Position numbers and translations under genes: made by a program | Notes under the pieces: generated by a model | What the model was told of the DNA's origin: nothing | Database searches by the model: none | What the model saw: only the letters and a program-made list of their open reading frames with translations | Shown: positions 53,820 through 61,080 of the stretch, in pieces | Position numbering within the stretch: position 1 is the first letter of the stretch | How the letters are laid out: each line of letters opens with the position of its first letter | DNA from: Anderseniella sp. | GTDB taxonomy: Bacteria; Pseudomonadota; Alphaproteobacteria; Rhizobiales; Aestuariivirgaceae | NCBI GenBank assembly: GCA_028289645.1 | Contig: JANQOK010000017.1 | Span: 310,001 to 374,000, forward strand | Direction of reading: 5' to 3' | Length of the DNA: 64,000 nt

Positions 53820-54151
53820 CTAGTGAGACTCCTCAATCAAGGGTTGATGGAAGCGGCTGCCAACTGCTGAGCACACGCACAGCGGTGCCGCTGCCGGCCG
53901 CTACTGCGACCGATCTGGTAAATGCGTTCTTGCCTCCAGTGATCTGTAGTTTCCTTGCAACCGTTGGTTCGGGTTTGGGCAAGGCTGTGATGACCGCTCG
54001 TCGCGCGTCAACGAAACGAGTGTTTCATTTGATTCGGGTACAGATGAGTCCACAATGAGTCTCCTTTTAGAGGGTTGAGGGGTGCCCCGGCACCGTCAGG
54101 GGAAACGGCTACCGGGGCTTGGCGGGCGGTGTGGGAACCGCCCTGCAGGGT
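53820..54151. other. Gap with at most one doubtful 50-codon frame
   Basis: Between two minus-strand genes. The only frame with a decent ribosome site is GTG at 54053 down to 53901 on the minus strand (50 codons, AGGAG eight bases upstream), whose product has no family resemblance. A GC-rich hairpin-prone run (GGTGCCCCGGCACC) lies near 54082-54095. Nothing else is supported. Confidence 0.35.
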
Positions 54152-54493
54152 TCAAGCTGCTAGTTGTGAAATCTTGTCCTTGAGGACGGCTGCACGACGG
54201 CTCGCATTCATGCCTACAGGCAGGTAGTTCAATCGTGTCAGTTGGTTTTGAAGCTCAGTGCGGCGGGTTGCCTTATCGCCTACAGGCAGTGCTGCCAGCT
54301 TGGCGGTTTCCATTTGCTCGCGGGCCTGCTTCCACATAGCCGCAAGCATTTGCGCAAAGAACACCCGGTTGAACTTGAACCGCTTGCGGTCGCCGCCACA
54401 GTTCACGCGGTCGTATGCAGCCCAGGCTGCGCGCATGATTGCTGCAGTGTCGTAGGAATGTCCTGCTGGGGAAGTGGTAACTAAGATCCGCAT
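54152..54493 (-). CDS. Hypothetical protein, 113 aa
   Basis: Starts MRILVTTSPAGHSYDTAAIM. Predicted helical throughout (RVFFAQMLAAMWKQAREQME; RRTELQNQLTRLNYLPVGMN). Related small proteins with a 'HSYDTAAIMRAAW' type opening occur in phage and plasmid cassettes as hypotheticals. It faces an AT-rich operator-like region and the divergent ribbon-helix-helix gene. Confidence 0.6.
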   Translation of the reverse strand: MRILVTTSPAGHSYDTAAIMRAAWAAYDRVNCGGDRKRFKFNRVFFAQMLAAMWKQAREQMETAKLAALPVGDKATRRTELQNQLTRLNYLPVGMNASRRAAVLKDKISQLAA

Positions 54494-54513
54494 CTTGTGT
54501 CGCCCTCGCCTTT

Positions 54514-54600
54514 GTTTCTATGGCAATAGTTATTACCATTGTTATAGGCGTGTCAATAGATATGTGCAAATTTATTGCAATAATTATTGTGAGGGCTTAT
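54514..54600. promoter_or_regulatory. AT-rich palindromic control region between divergent genes
   Basis: Markedly AT-rich against its surroundings. It carries the perfect palindrome CAATAATTATTG (54578-54589), the overlapping ATTGCAAT, and related words CAATAGTTATTAC and CATTGTTATAG at 54524-54547. Repeats of this sort are typical operators of ribbon-helix-helix repressors; the candidate binder is encoded at 54636. Confidence 0.55.
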
Positions 54601-54635
54601 TAAGGGCGTGACAGATACAAGAGTCAGGAGTCGCA

Positions 54636-54824
54636 ATGGGCAGGAAACCAGTACCCATGAACTTGAAGCGTGATACTCGCTTGGTGGTCATGCTCACCTC
54701 CGCAGAGATGGAACAACTTGAAAATGCAGCGGCAAATGATGGCGCTGAAAGCTTGAGTGCCTGGGTTCGCGACTGCTTGTTGGCTGGCAATCTCAATTCT
54801 GCTGGCGTAGAGACCGACGGCTAG
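54636..54824 (+). CDS. Ribbon-helix-helix protein (MobC/antitoxin-like), 62 aa
   Basis: Small DNA-binding protein. RDTRLVVMLTSAEMEQLENA is the ribbon plus first helix and GAESLSAWVRDCLLAG the second helix, the pattern of MobC-like relaxosome proteins and RHH antitoxins. Neither a relaxase nor a toxin is adjacent. The palindromes just upstream suggest autoregulation. It converges on the HTH gene with a four-base overlap of ends. Confidence 0.72.
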   Translation: MGRKPVPMNLKRDTRLVVMLTSAEMEQLENAAANDGAESLSAWVRDCLLAGNLNSAGVETDG

Positions 54825-55162
54825 CTGTTTTGCTCTGCCGTCTGCTGCATCTTTCCTAAAACGGCTTTCAGCTTGCGCCCTATTCTGTGTTCCGAGGCTT
54901 CTCCGGTATTCACGCCCATTACGCTGGGCGCGTCCCCACCATGTTTTTCCTCTGCGGTATATCCCGGCCACTGCGAACCCCTACGCATACTTCTGCCCCA
55001 CCAACGCCGAAAGGCGGCTTCATCAAACACCCACTTACCACCAGTCCCGGACGGCTGATACGCGCCGGGCAACTTTCCAGCAGCAGCTAGGCTAGTCCAG
55101 TGCCGGGCAGAAAAGCCATAGCGCTCTGACAGATCCTTTGAAGTGAAGTAGGGCTTAATCAC
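54821..55162 (-). CDS. Excisionase-like MerR/HTH protein, 113 aa
   Basis: N-terminal winged-helix motif YFTSKDLSERYGFSARHWTS followed by AAAGKLPGAYQPSG and a Trp-rich stretch (KWVFDEAAFRRWWGRSM), as in phage and ICE excisionase-type proteins. The C-terminal half is basic. Its start overlaps the stop of the next HTH gene by four bases (ATGA), so they are coupled. Confidence 0.68.
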   Translation of the reverse strand: MIKPYFTSKDLSERYGFSARHWTSLAAAGKLPGAYQPSGTGGKWVFDEAAFRRWWGRSMRRGSQWPGYTAEEKHGGDAPSVMGVNTGEASEHRIGRKLKAVLGKMQQTAEQNS

Positions 55163-55431
55163 TTGCGCTTCCCCTTCGCCTCTGCCTTGTGTCTTTCCTT
55201 CTCTTTCTCCTTGCGGAAATACTCCTCCATGGACGCACGAACCGGGTCATGCTCTGGCGACCGCCCACGGTCATCAATAGCCTCAACAACTGCCTCAACC
55301 TTCCACAACGAGTTACCGCCTATTTTGACTGGCTTTGGAAGCTGGCCGGTCGTCACCAGATTGCGAAACGTGCTTTCAGCAATGTCAATGAGTGAAGCCA
55401 TTGTGGCGGCCTTGGCGTAGATTGGCGTCAT
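55159..55431 (-). CDS. AlpA-like helix-turn-helix protein, 90 aa
   Basis: HTH with AATMASLIDIAESTFRNLVT followed by TGQLPKPVKIGGNSLWKVEA, the AlpA/excisionase pattern of mobile elements. C-terminal 30 residues are highly charged (YFRKEKEKERHKAEAKGKRK). Start at the ATG giving MTPIYAKAATM. First gene of a two-HTH pair. Confidence 0.72.
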   Translation of the reverse strand: MTPIYAKAATMASLIDIAESTFRNLVTTGQLPKPVKIGGNSLWKVEAVVEAIDDRGRSPEHDPVRASMEEYFRKEKEKERHKAEAKGKRK

Positions 55432-55577
55432 GGAAAACCTCGGTAGCTTGACTGGGAGTTCAGGTGCAAAGCACAACCAGTCATAACCGGCAATCTGTTT
55501 GCATCCTGCCTGTGGATAGCGGGCAGAACGTAACGGTGATCATTGCAACGACATATTGAACCGGCTCTCTCGCCAGC

Positions 55578-55877
55578 ATGAAAAAGCCGCTTCCAGAATG
55601 GGTCGTAGAGCCTTGCGACATAGACCAAGCAGCGAGGGCCTTGGGCATATGTAAACGTACCCTCGTGGATTTCATTGGTTTGCATCCGCATTACGAAAAG
55701 CACGGAAACAAGAAGCTGTTTTATCCAGAACATATTGAGGCACTACGTGCAGCCAGACAGCCCAGCAATCCCATTTCATCTACTGCCAGCAAGGCAAACT
55801 CTGGCGCTTTGGAGCGGGCGTTGCGGATGTGTGAAACACCGGCACAAAGGCGTCGTAGAGCAAGGTCTGAACGCTGA
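55578..55877 (+). CDS. HTH protein of mobile elements, 99 aa
   Basis: DIDQAARALGICKRTLVDFI followed by HPHYEKHGNKKLFYPEHIEA is the arrangement of HTH proteins often found just upstream of tyrosine integrases in alphaproteobacteria. The C-terminus is Arg-rich (AQRRRRARSER). Its stop overlaps the next start (TGATG). Confidence 0.7.
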   Translation: MKKPLPEWVVEPCDIDQAARALGICKRTLVDFIGLHPHYEKHGNKKLFYPEHIEALRAARQPSNPISSTASKANSGALERALRMCETPAQRRRRARSER

Positions 55878-56053
55878 TGCCGCGTACTCCCGCCAGATGC
55901 ACAGAAGCCGACATCAACCGCGCTGCCAAGGTTGCGAAGCGACACGGCATGAATATGTTTCTGCTACCGGACGGAACGATAAAGCTGTCAGTTGTAGCGA
56001 CGGAGCAATCCGAACCGCCAACAAATAGCGAACGGGATTTCACTCTAGGATGA
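55877..56053 (+). CDS. Small integrase-associated protein, 58 aa
   Basis: Begins MPRTPARCTEADINRAAKVA; continues KRHGMNMFLLPDGTIKLSVV. This 'AKxHG-PDGTI' layout is that of the tiny proteins that usually sit between an HTH gene and an integrase gene. The start overlaps the previous stop (TGATG) and the end overlaps the next start (ATGA). Short, but context and composition make it convincing. Confidence 0.65.
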   Translation: MPRTPARCTEADINRAAKVAKRHGMNMFLLPDGTIKLSVVATEQSEPPTNSERDFTLG

Positions 56054-56259
56054 CAACACGCGCGCTACTGACTGCAGACGATGCCAAGAGGCTTACACAG
56101 GCCGCCAATGAAAGCGGTTGCATTATCGAGGTGAAGCGTGGGGACACGGTGGTCACGATCATACCCGATGGCTTCAAGAGTAAGTTTAGCGAACCTGAGA
56201 AACGACAAACCGTTGATTTAGACCAATGGAGGGTTAAGCCGCGCCGCAAAAGCAAGTGA
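56050..56259 (+). CDS. Small integrase-associated protein, 69 aa
   Basis: ADDAKRLTQAANESGCIIEV followed by KRGDTVVTIIPDG repeats the layout of the preceding 58-residue protein, so the two look like tandem relatives. Overlaps the upstream stop by four bases. In other genomes a site-specific integrase comes next; here none does. Confidence 0.65.
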   Translation: MTTRALLTADDAKRLTQAANESGCIIEVKRGDTVVTIIPDGFKSKFSEPEKRQTVDLDQWRVKPRRKSK

Positions 56260-56419
56260 ACCTGTAGAGGGATTGAACACAAAGCGTAATACGCGATCAT
56301 CCGATTGGGCCGCTCTTACTCCATAACTGGCTGACAATTGATTGCACGCGTACTTCCTGCAACACTGCGCTTACCTTCAGTGCGTGCTGCCTAGCCCCCT
56401 ACTTAAAGGTTGGTTGAAA

Positions 56420-56755
56420 ATGAGCGTGATAAATCAAAAGGACAAAGAGGAAGCTATTGACGTCGAGTACCATGTCGTCGGCGAATTCTTGGCTATTGAC
56501 AAAACGCGGGCATACAAGGCGGCGGCGCCCTACCTGCGGCTCGCTATTACTCTGACTGCTGCGCTCTTGACTTCCTGGTTACTGTGGCACTGGATGATTG
56601 TCGGGCTTCGGCAAGATGTCACTCTGTTGATTGCGTTGTCCGCTGGAGCTGCTGCTGGAAGGCTGGCGTATTGGCTATGGGATGTTGTGCTAGTTGGGCT
56701 CATAGGTATTGTTTTGATTTACGCTCTGTTTCTGTTGTTGCTCGCGCAGGCCTAG
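56420..56755 (+). CDS. Small membrane protein, 111 aa
   Basis: Starts MSVINQKDKEEAIDVEYHVV behind AAAGG. Two or three hydrophobic segments follow a 40-residue acidic N-terminus: LRLAITLTAALLTSWLLWHW, LLIALSAGAAAGRLAYWL, and VLVGLIGIVLIYALFLLLLA. Unrecognised; resembles small phage-borne membrane proteins in size. Confidence 0.6.
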   Translation: MSVINQKDKEEAIDVEYHVVGEFLAIDKTRAYKAAAPYLRLAITLTAALLTSWLLWHWMIVGLRQDVTLLIALSAGAAAGRLAYWLWDVVLVGLIGIVLIYALFLLLLAQA

Positions 56756-57695
56756 CTGTTTGGGTTGCGGGCAGTTTGAGTTGTTGCGCCGGCGCAACAA
56801 TCTGAGTTGATCCCACCATAGAAAGTTAGCTTGCTGAACCGCTGTCCACACCTCTGAAAGGTTTCGGTGGGTAGACGGCATGTTCCCCTTTTGTGCAATT
56901 CACTTGTTCAGTACAATGCGTGTCATTGCACCAGTGGTGGACTCAGACTTGCCCGCAGCGCTGGTGCTCTTACTCCGGTACTGTGGGGAGTGTGGATACA
57001 CCGGAACGGCAGCGCGAAAGTCCAAGGCCGACGCCACACGGATAGTCCGATACAGCTATCCAGAAGCAGTGGACAACCAAACAGAGTGTTCGGATTCATG
57101 TTTGGGCCTGACGGCGACGGGCGGCTCCGGTGAACATGCCAAAGAGCAAACCTAAACGCTAAAGGCTGGCGACGACCTCACCCGAAACGGTGGGGAAGTC
57201 TCGCTACGCCTTTTTGGCTCTGGAACTCTCCAATGAACATACACCCCCTACTCCACCACAGCAGCAAGCAACCACAGCACTCTGGCAGGCAATATTGGGC
57301 TTAAAATCGTATTTGGCGCAAATTTTGGCGCGCGCTCCAGGCGCTCTGACCAACCCGCAGATTTGCGGAATGAAAAGGCGTCGCCTGTCACGGTGCGGAC
57401 TGAGTAAACAAAGCCATTGCCAATAGGACTGACTAGGACTATATTCCTGTCACAGCGTTGACCCCCAATCGCGCTGTTCCCACTGGCCCCCGTCAACTCA
57501 CCGGATGGCGGCAGGCCAGATAGGCAAGTCAAGCAGGCCGCTAGCTCCCCGCTGGTGGCCTGTCTTTCACTCTAGACAAGCGAGCTTGGACAGAACTTGT
57601 GATGTATAACCTATTCAGCATGGGTTCATATTGAACATGTCATACTGCCTTGGGTTTTGCGATTGGGATGAAACGGAATCAGGGAGTATTCACTC
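56756..57695. other. Gene-poor stretch, only weak small frames
   Basis: About 940 bases with no recognisable gene. The best frame is 56880-57155 (+), with an internal ATG at 56916, whose product contains CGECGYTGTAARKSKADATR, a possible Cys pair, but start signals are poor and a competing frame overlaps it. A TTGCACC word at 56926 matches the motif that recurs further right. No recombinase remnant was seen in any frame. Confidence 0.4.
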
Positions 57696-57932
57696 ATGTC
57701 AGCAAACTGGGAAAACTGCCGGACAGACCTTGCCTGGGGAGAGAGCCAAGAACGCGATTCCCACCTGAATGCCCTTAAATGGCATGGAAAAGGGCAGGAA
57801 GGAATCGGATTTAACGTACTCTTGGGCATTCAGGACCACAATCCAGCTACACAGAAAAACTATGTCGATTGCAGGGCTGAGGACCAGGACAAGTATTGGG
57901 ACATCGCCTTTGATGTAGCCAGAGAACCATAA
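57696..57932 (+). CDS. Doubtful small hypothetical protein, 78 aa
   Basis: Starts MSANWENCRTDLAWGESQER behind GGGAGT at eight bases. The product looks protein-like near its end (QKNYVDCRAEDQDKYWDIAF). No family recognised. A longer frame on the opposite strand (57699-58169) is less plausible because it reads through the strong hairpins at 57971 and 58057. Confidence 0.35.
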   Translation: MSANWENCRTDLAWGESQERDSHLNALKWHGKGQEGIGFNVLLGIQDHNPATQKNYVDCRAEDQDKYWDIAFDVAREP

Positions 57933-57970
57933 TCTCCATGGGCAAGTCGTAGCTACCGATACAAGAGAGT

Positions 57971-58123
57971 TTGCCGGGCACATGTTGATGCCCGGCAACA
58001 TCCAATTCGCGCGCCGCTTCCCGCTGTCCCTTTTCACTAGGTTGAGCGCCACCAACAGGTGCGCAATCTTTGCGCACCTTTGCCAATTCAACCCAACGCG
58101 CGATCTGTTCCGATTTCGCGCGT
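57971..58123. repeat. Three consecutive perfect hairpins
   Basis: 57971-57998: TTGCCGGGCA and TGCCCGGCAA, 10-bp stem, 8-base loop. 58057-58079: AGGTGCGCAA and TTGCGCACCT, 10-bp stem, 3-base loop. 58096-58123: ACGCGCGA and TCGCGCGT, 8-bp stem, 12-base loop. None is followed by a U-tract on either strand, so terminators are unlikely. Three in 150 bases suggests an origin, packaging or RNA element. Confidence 0.7.
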
Positions 58124-58134
58124 GAGCGCTGACG

Positions 58135-58940
58135 AAAACTGCACCTTGTGGACTGAACCTATGACGCACGCGTTGGCGCTTCTAAAAACGTGGTTTTGAC
58201 AAGTCGGGAGGATGCTAACATATGTTAACAGGTTGGTGGCAGGTGGAGCCGCTTGCGTTGCCCGCAACCTTAATATTTCTAACTGTTTTTTGACTGTATT
58301 GTCGGTCTCATTGCCGGTTTTCCCCCATTAGAAAACGGCGCTCAAACACCTGTTTTTGACCTATACTAACAGGCGTTCATGCCCTGGCCGACTGTCCGGT
58401 ATTTCCCGCCAGAAATTGCACCCCTTTCAACAAGCCCGTGCCGCGCGCACCTGCGCGTATGTGTCCAGAAATTGCACCCTGAACAACACCCCATAGAGGC
58501 GGAACAACTTGCTCAACCCGGTGGAATGATAGCTTAGCCGCACCGGCAACTCATGCCCGTAAATCGCCAGAGAACGCCGTCAGTGAGCTTTAGGGGCTTG
58601 TCGGGCAATCAACACCACTGAGACGCCTTACGCGCGTCCTGAGTCACTTATGGGCCTCGCGGAATCTCTATTGCGTGGACGGCAGGTGTAACCGGGCAAA
58701 TTTGCACCCTTATCCAGGCTCCCGGCCCTTTAGGGCGTCGCAAAACTGCACCCTCCGGCAACACCCCTACACGCGGGCGCGAATGGACTCAAAAAAAGCG
58801 GCCATGCTCCGTAAATGTGGACTGACAAAAAGCGGTGGCACTTGCGCGCGCGTTGGTGCTTCTAAAAAAGCGGCATACACCGCCTGACATAATTGCACCT
58901 TTGCCCAACAGTCCGTGACGCACACATGCGTATGTACCGC
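58135..58940. repeat. Diverged repeat family anchored on AAAYTGCACC
   Basis: TGCACC preceded by an A-rich word occurs six times in one orientation, at 58140, 58417, 58473, 58703, 58747 and 58894. Two larger blocks recur. TGTGGACTGA followed by GCGTTGGYGCTTCTAAAAA occurs at 58147-58188 and 58816-58868. CCGTG followed by a CGC-rich word and TGCG(CG)TATGT occurs after the copies at 58417 and 58894. GCACCCT followed by CAACACCCC occurs after those at 58473 and 58747. Spacing is irregular, so this is not a CRISPR array. Confidence 0.65.
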
Positions 58941-59210
58941 GCAGCAAAACCTAGCCAACATGACTGCCTCGCAAAACTGATAGCGCACCAACTATCGCAA
59001 GTCAGTTGCAAGACGTGTCCGGCTATCCCCCATTGTTAAAATGCACCGGGGCATTGTTCTCAAAGGGCTGCGTACAAGATTTTGACTTAGACTGTCGGAA
59101 TGCGGCGTCATCACGACGCTGCGGGGATTAGTGCTGCCTTTGTTAGTTTGGCTTTGTCAGCAAATCAGATTACGTTTAGTCAGAGTACAAATAGACGATT
59201 GGAAAGGTTT

Positions 59211-59453
59211 ATGGCTACCAACCCTGAAATTTTGAAATTCGGCTACAACTCATTTGTAGATCAACGCGATAGGTTGATTGAGGAAATTGCTGACCGTGAG
59301 AACCTGCAATATAGAGTCAGCAAGAGAGGGAAAGAGCTACCTTTTGAGGACTCAGGCGCTGTTGATGTCAAGCAGCTAAAGAGTGAACTCAGCAATGTGA
59401 TATGCGCAATTGAAAGCCTTGAGGCTGAATATTCCTCACTACTCACGGCATGA
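59211..59453 (+). CDS. Small coiled-coil hypothetical protein, 80 aa
   Basis: Starts MATNPEILKFGYNSFVDQRD behind GGAAAGG. Two charged helices (LIEEIADRENLQYRVSKRGK; VKQLKSELSNVICAIESLEA) suggest a coiled-coil hairpin. Three bases separate its stop from that of the converging HTH gene. Unrecognised. Confidence 0.6.
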   Translation: MATNPEILKFGYNSFVDQRDRLIEEIADRENLQYRVSKRGKELPFEDSGAVDVKQLKSELSNVICAIESLEAEYSSLLTA

Positions 59454-59456
59454 TCC

Positions 59457-60059
59457 TCAACCGCCACCTTCTCCCCCCTTGTTAGCTAAGATGCTTCTGA
59501 AGTGTTGCGAGGGGTGGGTTGAGGAAACTGGCACCGGCGGCGGGATTATCGACGCCATGACTGAGATAGTCTCGGTAGTACCGAGGTTATTTAAACGATA
59601 TGCCTGCCACCGTCGTTTCTGTACCTGACCGATTGCCAACCTGCCGCGCTCAGTTGTCGGCCCGGTGCTGTTCCCGCCGTGTTGCTTACATCTTTGCTTG
59701 CCGGGCACTGGCCGCTTGCGGCATTTCCGGCCGTCAGGACATCGAGCATTACAGTGCCTTGGCGTGTCTGGTGCCTTGGTTTTGAACAAGCGGGATAGTC
59801 CAAACTTTGCAGCCATATCTGCCAGTTCGTCGTCTGAGCAGTCATCCTCAATAGGCATTGGCTCCAGCTTCATTGCCCGCGCCATTTTCCATGCTGCTTT
59901 GCTATGCAATCCACCCTCGTCTTGCCTGTCCTGAGACTCCCAAAACTTCACAGTCTGGACATGCACCCCGGCCTTGTCTGCAAGCCCCTGCTGTGTCCAG
60001 CCGTTGACCTCACGCACTGCCTTAAGCTGGTAGCCCGATATGAACGCTACCGACTTCAC
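59457..60059 (-). CDS. HTH protein with Cys/His 'HGG' tail (copy 2)
   Basis: About 200 residues. Start is a GTG overlapping the upstream stop (GTGA). The N-terminal XRE-type HTH is LKAVREVNGWTQQGLADKAG followed by VHVQTVKFWESQ. A linker leads to a Cys/His motif: CNARCPDGRKCRKRPVPGKQ, then RCKQHGGNSTGPTTERGRLA. The Cys and His spacing looks like a zinc site, and the HGG-STGP-T-GR part resembles a motif of small phage and rhizobial proteins. It shares the whole layout with the gene just upstream, so they are tandem paralogues. Confidence 0.68.
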   Translation of the reverse strand: MKSVAFISGYQLKAVREVNGWTQQGLADKAGVHVQTVKFWESQDRQDEGGLHSKAAWKMARAMKLEPMPIEDDCSDDELADMAAKFGLSRLFKTKAPDTPRHCNARCPDGRKCRKRPVPGKQRCKQHGGNSTGPTTERGRLAIGQVQKRRWQAYRLNNLGTTETISVMASIIPPPVPVSSTHPSQHFRSILANKGGEGGG

Positions 60060-60685
60060 TCTGCCCAACCATCGAAAGGTGATTTCAAATGGGGTTTCTC
60101 TCCTGCGTAACAATGGCTTGTTGAGCTGACTCCCCCTGGAGCAGTTTGCTGTTTCGGCGCTGTATTAACAGCAGCGGTCTGCTTGCGCTTCAGTGCTGCC
60201 CTGCGCTGTGCTTCAGCAATCCGGGCCTTGCCCTCTGGCGTGCGCGGGCCAGTAGACAATCCGCCATGAAACTTGCAACGGCGCTTGCCGGGAATAGGCT
60301 TGCACATGCATGTTGTGCCTCTACGGGTTCGAGCATCACATGTCTGGTAATGAACTACCTGTTTTCGATGTGCCTTGAGCTTCTGCTGACGGCGCCCCCG
60401 TTCTGCGGCAAGCAACGGCGCCATGCCTTCGGTTATCCCCTCATCTCTGAAAGCTTCCACCATCTCACTGACAGCAACGCCGCCAATGCGTCCAGGTTGA
60501 GCTTCCCAATACTTGATCGTGCGAACATGCCGGCCGATTTTCTCTGCCAGATCCTTTTGCGTCCAACCGCAAGCGGCTCTCATGGTTTTCAGGCATTGTG
60601 CGCTTTCAAGGCTCATGAAACTTCGCTGCTCCAATGTCAGGTTTTGTCCAGTTCCAATTTGCTTCTGGATTTCAATTTGTCGCAT
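60056..60685 (-). CDS. HTH protein with Cys/His 'HGG' tail (copy 1)
   Basis: About 209 residues. XRE-type HTH: LKTMRAACGWTQKDLAEKIG followed by RHVRTIKYWEAQPGRIGG. Cys/His motif: CDARTRRGTTCMCKPIPGKR, RCKFHGGLSTGPRTPEGKAR. Start taken at MRQIEIQK (60685), which overlaps the upstream stop by 14 bases; MSLESAQC at 60616 is the alternative. Likely a phage or element regulator; whether the tail binds zinc, DNA or protein is unknown. Confidence 0.68.
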   Translation of the reverse strand: MRQIEIQKQIGTGQNLTLEQRSFMSLESAQCLKTMRAACGWTQKDLAEKIGRHVRTIKYWEAQPGRIGGVAVSEMVEAFRDEGITEGMAPLLAAERGRRQQKLKAHRKQVVHYQTCDARTRRGTTCMCKPIPGKRRCKFHGGLSTGPRTPEGKARIAEAQRRAALKRKQTAAVNTAPKQQTAPGGVSSTSHCYAGEKPHLKSPFDGWAE

Positions 60686-61076
60686 CCTGCTTACCTGTGA
60701 ACCCCTCGGCAGCAAGGCCGGTGTAGGTTTCCAAGAATTCAACACACCTGGCAGTCAAGAAATCCACATGTCCCACCAAGCCAGCAACGGTTTCAGTGTG
60801 CCCGCCCTCTGCATTGCGCAGTGCAGCAGCCGAGAGGATCTGACGGCACACCGCTAGCACCGCCAGGACATCTGTAGGGCTTGCCATGCCAGCAACCCTG
60901 ATGGCATCTAAACATGTCCCGTATTCATCTGTCTTGAACACGCCGGTCTCTTGAGACTCAGCAACTAATTCGGCGAGCACAACACCAAAGTGACTTGCTG
61001 GGATCGCCTGACAGGCAGCCACCCACTCATCTGCGGACAATTGCTCAGGTTCAACGTTTTTGTCTGAAGCGGACAT
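60672..61076 (-). CDS. Hypothetical protein, 134 aa
   Basis: Starts MSASDKNVEPEQLSADEWVA. Predicted all-helical (FGVVLAELVAESQETGVFKT; DVLAVLAVCRQILSAAALRN). Begins four bases after the virion-protein stop and runs into the HTH gene, so it is part of the same minus-strand transcript. Unrecognised. Confidence 0.6.
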   Translation of the reverse strand: MSASDKNVEPEQLSADEWVAACQAIPASHFGVVLAELVAESQETGVFKTDEYGTCLDAIRVAGMASPTDVLAVLAVCRQILSAAALRNAEGGHTETVAGLVGHVDFLTARCVEFLETYTGLAAEGFTGKQDATN

Positions 61077-61080
61077 TCAC

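Larger units (their letters stand above)
57933..59210. other. 1.3-kb non-coding stretch with hairpins and repeats
   Basis: No credible gene. Its left part has three strong hairpins and its middle and right parts hold the TGCACC-anchored repeat family, both listed separately. A 12-base palindrome TAACATATGTTA lies at 58216-58227. Short frames such as 58675-58887 (+) consist of repeat sequence and have no family resemblance. Confidence 0.6.

Noticed and set aside
56260-57695. Decayed tyrosine recombinase gene
   Set aside because: Expected after the small integrase-associated genes, but no recombinase-like words were found in any frame.
57699-58169. 156-codon minus-strand frame
   Set aside because: It runs through two perfect hairpins, has no family resemblance and poor start signals.
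58675-58887. 70-codon plus-strand frame rich in Lys/Ala/Arg
   Set aside because: It is built from the diverged repeat family and reads differently in each copy.
58140-58900. Integron attC-type array
   Set aside because: No paired R'/R'' core sites and no cassette genes between the repeats.
58135-58940. CRISPR array
   Set aside because: Repeats are diverged, irregularly spaced, and there are no uniform spacers or cas genes.
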